In this document: positions 29,302-38,258 of the stretch, piece by piece | Numbering within the stretch: the first letter of the stretch is position 1 | Layout of the letters: each line of letters opens with the position of its first letter | From: Paenibacillus sp. LHD-117 | GTDB taxonomy: Bacteria > Bacillota > Bacilli > Paenibacillales > Paenibacillaceae | Length of the DNA stretch: 64,000 nucleotides | Reading direction: 5' to 3' | Assembly: GCF_030929555.1 (NCBI RefSeq) | Contig: NZ_JAVFVT010000013.1 | Span: 62,001 to 126,000 of the forward strand | Notes under the pieces: generated by a model | The model's input: only the letters and a program-made list of their open reading frames with translations | Database searches by the model: none | What the model was told of the DNA's origin: nothing | Program-made: the position numbers and the translations under genes

Positions 29302-29509
29302 GGATGGGGTGAATTACTTGGTTTTAGCAGCGCCAATCCAACTACAACCGAAAACTTCTTTGACAAAAATTCGAACATTCGATGGACGCGCCTTAGCTGT
29401 TGTGTTAATTAAGGAGAGTGGTGATATTCATTTAACCGCCACGCCTGAACACGGGTCAGCAGTTCATTTGAAATTCGATAATGTAACACACAAAATATCG
29501 TATATTTAG
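29302..29509 (+). pseudogene. GH2-like glycosidase, C-terminal remnant
   Basis: The frame DPDGVNYLVLAAPIQLQ, then LTKIRTFDGRALAVVLIKES and DIHLTATPEHG, closing at TAG 29507, looks like the last immunoglobulin-like domain of a GH2 enzyme (GRxLAVV, xIxLTA). It is A/T-rich like the N-terminal piece across the IS and was probably part of the same gene. Roughly 600 or more codons between them are gone. Confidence 0.5.
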
Positions 29510-29522
29510 ATTTAATATTTAA

Positions 29523-29682
29523 CTCAACTTTCGCAGCGCCAAGATCAGCTTCTTGGGCGGTCAGGAGGACGTACAGGTGCTTTCGATGCGCATCGCCAAT
29601 ATGGTCGGTTCGAGGGGCGACGCCTGGCATTTGCTTACGATGGCTGCATTCACTCGCGCGGTCCTGCCCGTTCACGGCTAAC
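29523..29682 (+). pseudogene. C-terminal fragment of an unidentified gene
   Basis: About 51 codons, preceded by an in-frame TAA and without a start: KISFLGGQEDVQVLSMRIANM, then GSRGDAWHLLTMAAFTRAVLP, then stop. Base composition is clearly G+C-richer than the GH2 scrap next to it, so a junction lies near 29520-29535. I do not recognise the family. The end overlaps the convergent acetyltransferase gene by 5 bp. Confidence 0.4.
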
Positions 29683-30730
29683 CTTCGTAGTGTTCGCGAT
29701 GTTCGCGCATCAGTGCCTCGCCTACCGTCTCCATCGAAGCGACGATTCGGTACATGCCTCTAAGCGGTTGATAACCCAGCTTGCGATTAATGGCCAGAAT
29801 CGGCTCGTTCATGGAATCGTTGTCCGTCCGGATATAGTCGGCTCCGCGTCGCATGCCCTCGCGGATCGCTTCCAGCTTAAGCGCCTGAGCGACTCCCTTG
29901 CCGCGATACGCTTTGTCGACGCCGGTATATTCGTGATACATGCCGTTCGTCGCCTCGATGTGGAGCACGTTGGTCATGCCGACGAACCGGTCGCCGTCCG
30001 CCGCGATGAGTACCAGCTCGGGCCGGAAGCCGTCGACTTCGAGATACCACTTCTTCCATTGATCGAAGTCGGGCACATCCCCGAGGAAGCTTGGAATATC
30101 CCGCATCGTAGGCGTAGCGAGCTCATAGAGTTTACGTTTGCCCTCCTCCCCCGGCTCGTCGGCAAGCGTAAGCAATCGCAGGCCGCTGCGCGCGAGGAGG
30201 GTTTCCGGATCTAGTTCCGCGATGCTAGCGGGAACATCCGACAGCGGAAGCAAGGATTGATAGGCATGACGCTCCACGATAAAACCCCTCCGAACTGCGA
30301 AGTGCAGCGCTTCCGGCTGATCGTCCCATACTTCCGTGATCAAAGATGAAGCTCCCAGCTCCGAAGCCCACTCATGCGCATGGCGCAGCAGCGCTTTCCC
30401 GACGCCTTGTTCCCGAACATCTTCCCGGACGACTAACGTATTGCACAGGTAACCCGGCTCCGTCCATGGCGCGCGCCAAGTCCAGACATAACCCGCGATC
30501 GAGCCATCCTCCGTCACGGCCACTCGTCTCGTCCGGTCGTAACCGACAAGCAAGCCGTTATCGTCTTTCCAGGTATGTCCGACTTCGTACAGCTTTTTGT
30601 CGTCCTCCTCCAGCCGCTCGGCCGAGGTCGGCTCCGACCAATGCCCGTTCAGCAGCTCAGCGAGAGGAGCGTAGTCTTCCGGCAACCGCAAGGGACGCAG
30701 GGTATATGCAAGGTTCATTTTACGTAACAC
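29678..30730 (-). CDS. GNAT acetyltransferase with two tandem GNAT domains
   Basis: 350 residues with two acetyl-CoA-binding GNAT domains. Domain one has VREDVREQGVGKALLRHAHEWASELG at about 100-125. Domain two has EYTGVDKAYRGKGVAQALKLEAIREGMRRGADYIRTDNDSMNEPILAINRKLGY at about 265-320. Both show the (R/Q)xxGxGxA loop. The start used is GTG (VLRKMN...); an ATG four codons later (30718) is an alternative, and neither has an ideal ribosome site. It is convergent with the fragment on its 3' side and divergent from the sugar operon. The acceptor substrate is unknown. Confidence 0.8.
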   Translation of the reverse strand: MLRKMNLAYTLRPLRLPEDYAPLAELLNGHWSEPTSAERLEEDDKKLYEVGHTWKDDNGLLVGYDRTRRVAVTEDGSIAGYVWTWRAPWTEPGYLCNTLVVREDVREQGVGKALLRHAHEWASELGASSLITEVWDDQPEALHFAVRRGFIVERHAYQSLLPLSDVPASIAELDPETLLARSGLRLLTLADEPGEEGKRKLYELATPTMRDIPSFLGDVPDFDQWKKWYLEVDGFRPELVLIAADGDRFVGMTNVLHIEATNGMYHEYTGVDKAYRGKGVAQALKLEAIREGMRRGADYIRTDNDSMNEPILAINRKLGYQPLRGMYRIVASMETVGEALMREHREHYEG

Positions 30731-30914
30731 CAGCTTTCCGTTGTATTTGGCTTAACAGGCCGCTCGTAACGGAGAGGCCGGCGATCATTTCTTTCTCATA
30801 TGCAGTATCGCGCATCCGTACGAACGGGGGATAGGGGGAGTTTGCTTATGAAGCAAACAATACTGAAAACAAAATGTAAGCAAGCAGGGCAAGGCATGTA
30901 GAGAGAATGTTATA

Positions 30915-31055
30915 GAAACGTTTCGACAAAACAAAAATAACCTCTTGAATACGATTACAGGATCGACTATAATCAAATCGAAACGTTTCAATTGTGTGTT
31001 TTACACAATGAAAAGCGCTATAATATGGCATTTTTAAGATAGATCGAAACGTTTC
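30915..31055 (+). promoter_or_regulatory. Promoter and three LacI-type operators of the oligosaccharide operon
   Basis: A near-consensus promoter, TTGAAT (30945-30950), 17 bp, TATAAT (30968-30973). Three perfect GAAACGTTTC palindromes lie at 30915-30924, 30980-30989 and 31046-31055, spaced 65 and 66 bp. The first is upstream of -35, the second sits on the expected transcription start, the third lies in the leader. Even spacing of about six helical turns would allow repressor looping. The palindrome suits LacI-family repressors, two of which are encoded in this window. CcpA cre sites look related, so catabolite control could overlap. About 245 nt of leader separate the start point from the first codon. 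Confidence 0.75.
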
Positions 31056-31235
31056 ACCGAATTTGCTGAAATTATGGCATTCAGGAATGAAGAGAATTAG
31101 GCAGGACATTCTAAACATGGGGGTGTTTACGCTTCTCGCCAGTAATGAACCTTGCGTGCTTGAATACGGGCAAGCAAGGGTATGTACACCTTATGAAAAC
31201 CATGATAACGACATCATCGAGAGGGGTTAGCAAAT

Positions 31236-32492
31236 ATGAAAAAGACAGTATCGATATTGACAGTTGCCGCGCTTAGCGCAGGCTTGCTAGCGGGCTGCGG
31301 AGCGAACAACAACACGGAAGGCGGAGCGAACGGCGGTAACGGCGGCGACGAGAAAGTCACGCTGAGCGTCTGGGGCATGGGCGAAGAAGCGAAGACGCTG
31401 CCTAAGCTCGCGGAAGAGTTCACGAAACAAAATCCGAACATCACGATCAACGTACAGGCGCTTCCTTGGGATCAAGGACATGAGAAGCTTCTGACGGCCA
31501 TCGCTTCCAAAAAAGGTCCGGACGTCGTTCAAATGGGTTCGTCCTGGATCCCGGAATTCGCGGATGCCGGCGCTCTCGCCGATCTTGCCCCTTACGTCGA
31601 ACAATATCCGGAGCTGAAGCAGGATAACTTCTACGCGGGCGCGGTCGAAGCGGGAACGTACGAAGACAAATTCGTCAGCGTGCCGTGGTACGTCGAGACT
31701 CGCGTTCTGTACTACCGTACCGACCTATTGCAGGAAGCAGGCTATGACCAAGCACCTCAAAACTGGGAAGAACTGTCCGACGCGGCGCAGAAGCTTGCGG
31801 CTCGCGGCGACGGCAAGTACGGCATCAGCATCGATCCGAAGGAACAATCCCTGGGCTTCATGTTCGCCCGCCAGAACGGCGCGGAATGGTTCACGCAAGA
31901 CGGCCAGCCCGACTTCGCGAGCGACAAGTTCGTCGAAGCGGTTGAATACATCAACAGCTTCTACCAAAACGGCTCCGCGCCGAAGGATCTCGGTCTCGAT
32001 ATCATCCCGGCGTTCAAGGAAGGCATCCTGCCGATGTTCATCAGCGGCCCTTGGATGATCAAGCTGATCCAAGACCAAGCAGCCGACATCGACGGCAAAT
32101 GGTCCATGGCCGTTCTTCCTAAGAAAGAAAACAACACTTCGTTGCTCGGCGGCTCCAACCTGTCGATCTTTGAATACTCGAAGAACAAAGAAGCCGCGGC
32201 GAAATTCGTTGCCTTCATGAGCAAATCCGAAACGCAGCTGAAGTGGATGGAATACACGAGCTCCCTGCCTGCCGCAACGGCTGCATGGGAAGACGACTCC
32301 CTGAAAAACAACGAGTTCTACAAAGTCATCGGCGAGCAGCTGAACGCCGCGGTTCCGATGCCGGTCATCACGGCTTGGTCCCAAATCAGCCAAAGCTACG
32401 TGAAACACTTCGAAGTCATCTACCGCAACAACGCGGACGTGAAGAAAGAGCTTGAAGCTTTCAACGCCGACTCCGTTAAATTCATGAAATAA
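31236..32492 (+). CDS. ABC transporter sugar-binding lipoprotein (family 1), probable sophoro-oligosaccharide binder
   Basis: 418-residue extracellular binding lipoprotein. Signal peptide with lipobox LLAGC (Cys near 21), short Asn/Gly linker, and two-lobed MalE-like fold (VTLSVWGMGEEAKTLPKLAEEF, IASKKGPDVVQMGSSWIPEF, VSVPWYVETRVLYYRTDLL). It heads an operon with two MalFG-type permeases, a sulfatase-like enzyme, GH3 and a 1,2-beta-oligoglucan-phosphorylase-like protein. In Listeria innocua the equivalent gene next to that phosphorylase encodes a beta-1,2-glucooligosaccharide binder. That specificity is inferred from context. It is followed by two intercistronic hairpins that could reduce read-through into the permeases. 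Confidence 0.9.
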   Translation: MKKTVSILTVAALSAGLLAGCGANNNTEGGANGGNGGDEKVTLSVWGMGEEAKTLPKLAEEFTKQNPNITINVQALPWDQGHEKLLTAIASKKGPDVVQMGSSWIPEFADAGALADLAPYVEQYPELKQDNFYAGAVEAGTYEDKFVSVPWYVETRVLYYRTDLLQEAGYDQAPQNWEELSDAAQKLAARGDGKYGISIDPKEQSLGFMFARQNGAEWFTQDGQPDFASDKFVEAVEYINSFYQNGSAPKDLGLDIIPAFKEGILPMFISGPWMIKLIQDQAADIDGKWSMAVLPKKENNTSLLGGSNLSIFEYSKNKEAAAKFVAFMSKSETQLKWMEYTSSLPAATAAWEDDSLKNNEFYKVIGEQLNAAVPMPVITAWSQISQSYVKHFEVIYRNNADVKKELEAFNADSVKFMK

Positions 32493-32517
32493 CTTTCGTT
32501 AGACCAGCTTAAAATTT

Positions 32518-32590
32518 GGAGGCGCCCGGCTGCGGCCGCGGACGCCTCCATCGAACGAAGCGGGCCGGCTGCATAGGCCGGCCCGCTCCT
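32518..32590 (+). terminator. Two intercistronic G+C-rich hairpins (attenuating terminator or mRNA stabiliser)
   Basis: Hairpin one: GGAGGCG ... CGCCTCC (32518-32549). Hairpin two: GCGGGCCGGC, loop TGCATA, GCCGGCCCGC (32560-32586), followed by a poor T tract. They lie between binding-protein and permease genes, where partial termination or 3'-end protection commonly yields more binding protein. Confidence 0.65.
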
Positions 32591-32630
32591 ATATTTGCCA
32601 CGGCATGAAAGAAGGAAGTGACCATTCCTC

Positions 32631-33521
32631 ATGAAGGGTTTTCTGAATAGGCAAGCTCCATACGTCTTTATCGCGCCAACCTTGCTTCTGCTCACCTTGT
32701 TCTCCATCGTTCCCATCGTGGTCGCGCTCGTGATCAGCTTCACGGACATGGACCTCGGGGGTCTGGCTAACCTGGATCGGGTTGGATTCATCGGATTCGA
32801 CAATTACGCGGAGGTCATCAAGGATCCCGTCTTCCATAAGGCGATTTTCAACACGCTGTTCTACGTCGTCATCGGTGTTCCGCTGGTTATCCTGTTTTCG
32901 CTATCCATCGCTTTGTTGATCAATTTGGGCACGTCCCGCATCTTCAAAGCGTTCCGGGTCGTTTATTATCTCCCTTCCGTAACGAACATCGTCGCCGTCG
33001 CGGTCGTCTGGAGTTATCTGTATAACCCGGCGCTAGGCCTGTTCAACTATCTGTTGAATTCGGTCGGTTTGCCGGACGTGGCTTGGCTCACGGAGCCGAC
33101 GATCGCCAAGCTTTCGCTGATCCTGCTGGCGCTGTGGAAGGCGATCGGCCTGAACATGATTATTTTCATCGCGGCGCTGCAAGGCATTCCTAAGTCTTAC
33201 TACGAGGCCGCGCAGCTCGACGGGGCGAACACGTGGCAGCAAGTGACGCTCATCACGATACCGATGCTTCGCTTCGCGATCTTCTTCGTCTCGATCACGA
33301 CGATGATCGGCTGGCTGCAGTTCTTCGAGGAACCGTTCGTCATGACCGAAGGCGGTCCGCTCGACGGAACGCTGTCCGTTGCGCTGTTCATCTACCAGAA
33401 CGGCTTCCAATTCAGCAACTTCGGCTATGCGGCGGCAGGTTCGTTCGTGTTGTTCGTCTGCATTATCGCCATCACGCTCGTTCAGCTTCGGGTGCAGAAG
33501 AACGAGTCGGACATGACTTAA
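32631..33521 (+). CDS. ABC sugar transporter permease, MalF/UgpA type
   Basis: 296 residues and six spans. FIAPTLLLLTLFSIVPIVVALVIS is the first span. The EAA loop YYEAAQLDGANTWQQVTLITIPMLRFA lies at about 187-213. It partners the MalG-type permease 18 bp downstream. The ribosome site GAAGGAAG is a little far (about 12 bp) from the ATG. No ATPase gene is present in the operon. Confidence 0.9.
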   Translation: MKGFLNRQAPYVFIAPTLLLLTLFSIVPIVVALVISFTDMDLGGLANLDRVGFIGFDNYAEVIKDPVFHKAIFNTLFYVVIGVPLVILFSLSIALLINLGTSRIFKAFRVVYYLPSVTNIVAVAVVWSYLYNPALGLFNYLLNSVGLPDVAWLTEPTIAKLSLILLALWKAIGLNMIIFIAALQGIPKSYYEAAQLDGANTWQQVTLITIPMLRFAIFFVSITTMIGWLQFFEEPFVMTEGGPLDGTLSVALFIYQNGFQFSNFGYAAAGSFVLFVCIIAITLVQLRVQKNESDMT

Positions 33522-33539
33522 GGCAAGGGAGAGATCACT

Positions 33540-34400
33540 ATGAGTTCAACAACCGCTGGCAAAAGGAAGAGCTCGGGCGACCGCGAAAGCGGTCGCGCGT
33601 TCCAATGGATTTCCGGCATCGTGCTGACCATCGGCGGCCTGTTCTTCCTGCTGCCGTTCTTCTGGATGATCATGTCCTCCTTCAAGCCGGAGGTCGAAAT
33701 CGTCCAAATTCCGCCGACCTTATGGCCGGATAATTTCACGATGTATAATTTTCAATATTTGTTCGGGAACATGAACTTCGGCGTTTATCTTAAAAACACG
33801 CTGATCATCGTCGCGATCTCGTTCGTCGGCTTGCTGCTCAACGCGATCGCGGGTTTCGGCTTCGCCAAGTACGACTTCAAAGGCCGGGACGGCTTGTTCG
33901 TGCTCGTACTAGCGACAATGATGATTCCGAGCCAAGTGACGATGATTCCGGTTTATCTGATCCTGAACTCGCTCGGCCTCACGAACACGATGACGGGCGT
34001 CGTCTTGCCGGGACTCGTCGGCGCCTTCGCGATTTTCCTGTTCCGCCAGTTCATGTCGACGATTCCGACGGAGCTGCTGGAGGCGACGCGTCTGGACGGG
34101 GCGAGCGAATATCGCATTTTCCTCCAGATCGTCCTGCCGATCTCGAAGCCGATTCTTGCCGTGCAAGCGATTCTGACGTTCATCGCCGGCTGGAACAGCT
34201 TCCTCTGGCCGCTCATTATCGCGAACGATGAAGGACTCTATACGTTGTCCGTTGGCTTGTCCTTGCTCAAGGGGCAGTACGCCGCGAACTTCGGCCTGCA
34301 GATGGCAGGCGCTACATTTATGGTCGCTCCGGTAATCGTGCTGTTCACCTACTTCCAGAAGCACATCATCGAGAACTTCAGCATCTCCGGGATGAAATAG
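33540..34400 (+). CDS. ABC sugar transporter permease, MalG/UgpE type
   Basis: 286 residues and six spans. LLEATRLDGASEYRIFLQIVLPISKPI is the EAA loop at about 180-206. The C-terminus YFQKHIIENFSISGMK is typical of the family. Good GGGAGAG ribosome site. Followed by a 113-bp structured repeat before the sulfatase gene, so the operon may or may not continue through that repeat. Confidence 0.9.
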   Translation: MSSTTAGKRKSSGDRESGRAFQWISGIVLTIGGLFFLLPFFWMIMSSFKPEVEIVQIPPTLWPDNFTMYNFQYLFGNMNFGVYLKNTLIIVAISFVGLLLNAIAGFGFAKYDFKGRDGLFVLVLATMMIPSQVTMIPVYLILNSLGLTNTMTGVVLPGLVGAFAIFLFRQFMSTIPTELLEATRLDGASEYRIFLQIVLPISKPILAVQAILTFIAGWNSFLWPLIIANDEGLYTLSVGLSLLKGQYAANFGLQMAGATFMVAPVIVLFTYFQKHIIENFSISGMK

Positions 34401-34412
34401 ACGAATATTTCC

Positions 34413-34525
34413 ACATTAGAATTTATAAGTTTTCGAGATGTCGAAAACGAAATTCTAATTGGCGATAAATCCAACCTATAGACGCGGTCGCTCATCACTG
34501 AGAGACCTCGATAGAGGATTTCTCA
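34413..34525 (+). repeat. 113-bp structured repeat, copy 1
   Basis: About nine mismatches against 45671-45783, same orientation. It contains hairpin one, AGAATTT...AGTTTTCGA / TCGAAAACGAAATTCT, and hairpin two, GAGAGACCTC / GAGGATTTCTC. It is located between the permease and sulfatase genes. Confidence 0.75.
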
Positions 34526-34552
34526 CTATTTGGGGAAAGAAGGTACGCGTAT

Positions 34553-35965
34553 ATGTCAGCTTCTGCTTCAAAGCCTAAACGGCCCAACATTCTGTTCATC
34601 ATGTCGGATGACCATGCTTCGCATGCGATCGGCGCTTACGGGAGCCGGATCAACGAGACGCCGAATCTCGACCGGCTCGCGGATGAAGGCATGCGCTTCG
34701 ACAACTGCTTCTGCACGAATTCGATCTGCGCGCCGAGCCGCGCGACGATTCTGACGGGCACGTACAACCATATCAACGGCGTTAAGACGCTCGGCGACGA
34801 TCTGGATGGCCGCCAAGTGACATTCCCTAAGCTGCTGCAAGCGGACGGCTACCAGACGGCGATGATCGGCAAGTGGCATCTCGGTCATGGCGGCCACTAC
34901 GATCCGACGGGCTTCGATTACTGGAGCGTGCTGCCGGATCAGGGCGATTATCGCAATCCGGACTTTTTCGAGATGGGCACGAGGAAGAAGTTCGAAGGGT
35001 ACGTAACGGATATCATTACGGACAAGTCGCTGGACTGGATCGACAAGCGCGATCCGGAGCGTCCGTTCATGCTGATGTGCCATCATAAGGCGCCGCATCG
35101 GCATTGGGAGCCGGACGACAAACACATGCATCTCTATGAGGATATCGACATCCCCGAGCCGGTTACGTTCAATGACGACTACGCGACGCGCTCGCAGGCG
35201 GCCGTTCAGGCCAAGATGCGCATCGACGATCTGAACGACTTGGACACGAAAGGCCCGCCGCCGGAAGGTCTGACGCCGGAAGAGGTCCGTAAGTGGAAGT
35301 ACCAGCGATATATCAAAGATTATCTGCGCTGCATTGCCTCCATCGACGATAACGTGGGCCGCATGCTCGACTATCTCGACGAGAAGGGGCTGGCGGAGGA
35401 CACGATCGTCATCTATACGTCCGACCAAGGATTTTTCCTCGGCGACCATGGCTGGTTCGACAAACGGTTCATGTACGAAGAATCGCTGCGCATGCCATTC
35501 TTGATCCGTTATCCGAGAGAGATTGAACCGGGCAGCGTGAACGAGACGATGATCCTGAATACGGACTTCGCACCTACGTTCCTTGAATACGCGGGTTTGC
35601 CGATCCACGAGCGGATGCAAGGCTTCAGCATCAGGCCGCTCATGAACAGCGTCTTGCCGGAAGGATGGAGGACGTCGATGGTGTACCGCTATTGGATGCA
35701 TCTGGACGGCTGCCACGAGGTGTATTCCCATTACGGGATCCGGACTCATCGATACAAATTGATTTACTACTACGCGCAAGCGCTTGGAACAACGGATTCG
35801 CGGGACGAGAACCGGCCGCCGGAATGGGAATGCTTCGATCTGGAGCAGGATCCGTACGAGCTGAACAACGTATACGGCAATCCGGATTACGCGAACACGA
35901 TCGCGGATCTGACGAAGCAGCTAGAGAAGCTAATGGACGAGGTTCAGGACGAATATATCCATTAG
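34553..35965 (+). CDS. Sulfatase-family hydrolase (formylglycine type)
   Basis: 470-residue member of the alkaline phosphatase superfamily. Metal-site motif RPNILFIMSDDHASHAIGAYG at 10-30; signature SICAPSRATILTG with Cys59 as the residue to be oxidised to formylglycine; MIGKWHLGHGG near 105; YTSDQGFFLGDHGWFDKRFMYEE near 285-305 with further metal and substrate ligands. No signal peptide, so cytosolic. It sits between transporter and GH3 genes in an operon that otherwise matches the beta-1,2-glucooligosaccharide pathway, where a sulfatase is not expected. Formylglycine enzymes of this fold include phosphodiesterases, so the substituent it removes could be sulfate or a phosphodiester such as phosphoglycerol (inference). 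Confidence 0.87.
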   Translation: MSASASKPKRPNILFIMSDDHASHAIGAYGSRINETPNLDRLADEGMRFDNCFCTNSICAPSRATILTGTYNHINGVKTLGDDLDGRQVTFPKLLQADGYQTAMIGKWHLGHGGHYDPTGFDYWSVLPDQGDYRNPDFFEMGTRKKFEGYVTDIITDKSLDWIDKRDPERPFMLMCHHKAPHRHWEPDDKHMHLYEDIDIPEPVTFNDDYATRSQAAVQAKMRIDDLNDLDTKGPPPEGLTPEEVRKWKYQRYIKDYLRCIASIDDNVGRMLDYLDEKGLAEDTIVIYTSDQGFFLGDHGWFDKRFMYEESLRMPFLIRYPREIEPGSVNETMILNTDFAPTFLEYAGLPIHERMQGFSIRPLMNSVLPEGWRTSMVYRYWMHLDGCHEVYSHYGIRTHRYKLIYYYAQALGTTDSRDENRPPEWECFDLEQDPYELNNVYGNPDYANTIADLTKQLEKLMDEVQDEYIH

Positions 35966-35987
35966 GTTAAGCTTGGAGGTTAAAGCA

Positions 35988-38153
35988 ATGAACGATATCG
36001 AATTGCAAAGATTGCTTGAGCAGATGACGCTTGAGGAGAAGGTTGCGCAGCTTCTTCAGCTCGCGCCCGCTTTCTACGAAGGGGCGAACAGCGCCGGTCA
36101 AATCACGGGGCCGCTGGAAGGCATGGGCATTACGGAAGAAACGGTAAGCCAAACGGGCTCCGTGCTGGGACTCGGCGGCGCAGAAGAGGCGATCACGATC
36201 CAAGAAGCGCATATGCGCCGCAATCGGCTATCGATTCCGCTCATAACGATGGCGGACGTCATCCACGGCTACCGGACGATCTTCCCGGTGCCACTGGCCA
36301 TCGGTTGCTCATGGGACATGGAGCTGGCGCGTCGTTCCGCTTCGATCGCGGCGAAGGAAGCAGCCGTGGCGGGCATTCACGTGACGTTCTCGCCGATGGC
36401 GGACCTGACGCGCGATCCCCGCTGGGGACGGGTCATGGAGTCGACGGGCGAGGATCCGTGGCTGAACAGCGAATACGCGCGGGCGTTCGTTCGCGGTTAT
36501 CAAGGCACGGGAGTGGCCGACGAGCCTTACAAAATCGCGGCTTGCATCAAGCACTTTGCCGCTTACGGGGCAGCCGAAGGCGGACGGGACTACAACACCG
36601 TCGACATGTCGGAGTGGATGCGCCGCGAATATTACATGCCGTCTTATAAGGCCGCCTTGGACGAGGGCTGCGAGATGGTCATGACGGCATTCAACACGGT
36701 GGACGGCATCCCGGCCTCTGGCAATCGCCGCCTTATGCGCGACCTCCTTCGGGAAGAGTGGGGCTTCGACGGTGTGCTGATCTCCGATTGGGGCGCGGTG
36801 AAGGAAATGATTCCGCACGGCGTGGCCGAGGACGAGAAGGAATGCGCGCGGAAGGCGATCGAAGCCGGCGTCGACATCGAGATGATGTCACCGTGTTACC
36901 CGCATCACCTGCAGGAACTGGTTGAGAGCGGCGAAGTGGACATCCGCCTCGTGGACGAGGCGGTCCTGCGCATTCTGAAGCTGAAGCGCAAGCTGGGATT
37001 GTTCGAGAAGCCCCATCGGTACGCGGACCCGGCGGCGGAGCGGGATATTCTACTCAGCGAAGAGCATCTTGCGGCGGCTCATGAAGCGGCGCTCAAGTCC
37101 TGCGTGCTGCTGAAGAACGAAGGCGGCGCGCTGCCGCTGGCGAAGGGCGCGAAGGTTGCGCTGATCGGACCGTTCGCGCTGAGCGACGACTTGCTCGGAC
37201 CGTGGTCGTGCATGGGCGTCCGCGAGGAAGCCGTCACGCTTGCGGAGGGCATTCGCGCGGTAGCTGGCGAATCGCTGGTGACGGCCGCAGGCTGCGGCAT
37301 GGAGCAGATGACGGACGAGGAGCTAGCGGCGATGCTGGATGCCGCGCGCTCGGCCGACGTTGTCGTGCTGGCGCTCGGCGAAGCTTCGGAGATGAGCGGC
37401 GAGGCGGGTTGCCGTGCCGATATTCGCTTGCCGTGCCGCCAGCTGGAGCTGGTGAAGCGCGTGTGCGAGCTTGGTAAGAAGACGGTTGCCGTATTGTTCA
37501 ACGGGAGACCGCTTGATCTGCATGGCGTCCTGGACGAAGCCGATGCCGTGCTGGAAGCTTGGTATCCGGGCACGAAGGGCGGCGCCGCGGTGGCGGAGCT
37601 GCTCTACGGCGAAGCGAATCCGTCGGGCCGTCTGACGATGAGCTTCCCTCAATCGGTCGGCCAGGTGCCGGTCTACTATAACGCGTTCAACACGGGTCGT
37701 CCGCAAAGCTCCCCGGATGCGCCAGTTCGTTACGAATCGCAATACCTGGACATTCCGAACGCGCCGATGCTGCCGTTCGGGTACGGATTAAGTTATTCCG
37801 ACTTCCGCTACGGGGACGCTTCGTTGTCGGCGGACTCGATTGGCGCTAACGGCAAGTTGACGCTGACCGTTCGCGTGACGAATGCGGGCGACCGCGCGGG
37901 CGAGGAGACGGTCCAGCTGTACGTGCGCGATATCGCGGGCGAAACCGTCAGGCCGCTTCGCGAGCTGAAGGCGTTCGAGAAAGCAACGCTGGAAGCGGGA
38001 GCAAGCAAGGAAATCACATTTGGAATTAAGGAAGAGATGCTTCGGTATCACCATTCCGATCTGCAATATAAAAGCGATCCGGGCAAGTTCGAGGTCATGG
38101 TAGGCCCGAACAGCCGGGACGTCCAAACGCTTTCGTTCAAATTGAACGGATAA
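35988..38153 (+). CDS. GH3 beta-glucosidase (possibly sophorose/beta-1,2-specific)
   Basis: 721-residue cytosolic GH3 enzyme. IPLITMADVIHGYRTIFPVPLA near 85-105, SPMADLTRDPRWGRVMESTGEDP near 135-158, IKHFAAYGAAEGGRDYN near 185-200, and nucleophile Asp267 in VLISDWGAVKEM. Sandwich domain: CVLLKNEGGALPL and LLGPWSCMG. FnIII end: [37 protein letters not shown]. Length and position next to the phosphorylase match the Listeria beta-1,2-glucooligosaccharide beta-glucosidase (about 720 residues), which hydrolyses the sophorose left by the phosphorylase. ATG after TTGGAGG; the codon at 35973 is part of that site. It differs from the GH3 at 23.6 kb in lacking the long tail. Confidence 0.88.
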   Translation: MNDIELQRLLEQMTLEEKVAQLLQLAPAFYEGANSAGQITGPLEGMGITEETVSQTGSVLGLGGAEEAITIQEAHMRRNRLSIPLITMADVIHGYRTIFPVPLAIGCSWDMELARRSASIAAKEAAVAGIHVTFSPMADLTRDPRWGRVMESTGEDPWLNSEYARAFVRGYQGTGVADEPYKIAACIKHFAAYGAAEGGRDYNTVDMSEWMRREYYMPSYKAALDEGCEMVMTAFNTVDGIPASGNRRLMRDLLREEWGFDGVLISDWGAVKEMIPHGVAEDEKECARKAIEAGVDIEMMSPCYPHHLQELVESGEVDIRLVDEAVLRILKLKRKLGLFEKPHRYADPAAERDILLSEEHLAAAHEAALKSCVLLKNEGGALPLAKGAKVALIGPFALSDDLLGPWSCMGVREEAVTLAEGIRAVAGESLVTAAGCGMEQMTDEELAAMLDAARSADVVVLALGEASEMSGEAGCRADIRLPCRQLELVKRVCELGKKTVAVLFNGRPLDLHGVLDEADAVLEAWYPGTKGGAAVAELLYGEANPSGRLTMSFPQSVGQVPVYYNAFNTGRPQSSPDAPVRYESQYLDIPNAPMLPFGYGLSYSDFRYGDASLSADSIGANGKLTLTVRVTNAGDRAGEETVQLYVRDIAGETVRPLRELKAFEKATLEAGASKEITFGIKEEMLRYHHSDLQYKSDPGKFEVMVGPNSRDVQTLSFKLNG

Positions 38154-38258
38154 CTTACGCGCTAAGTTGTCGGATGATGCCAGCGCGCGCTGGCGGTCCG
38201 ATACGATATCCGCTTCGGATGATTCCAGCGCTGACGGTCCGATACGATGATCCGCGCG

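Noticed and set aside
29302..29309. Target duplication of the IS256-type element
   Set aside because: The 8 bp outside each end (ATTTTTTT, GGATGGGG) do not match.
34568..35779. 403-codon open frame on the minus strand
   Set aside because: Antisense shadow of the sulfatase gene, which has all family motifs.
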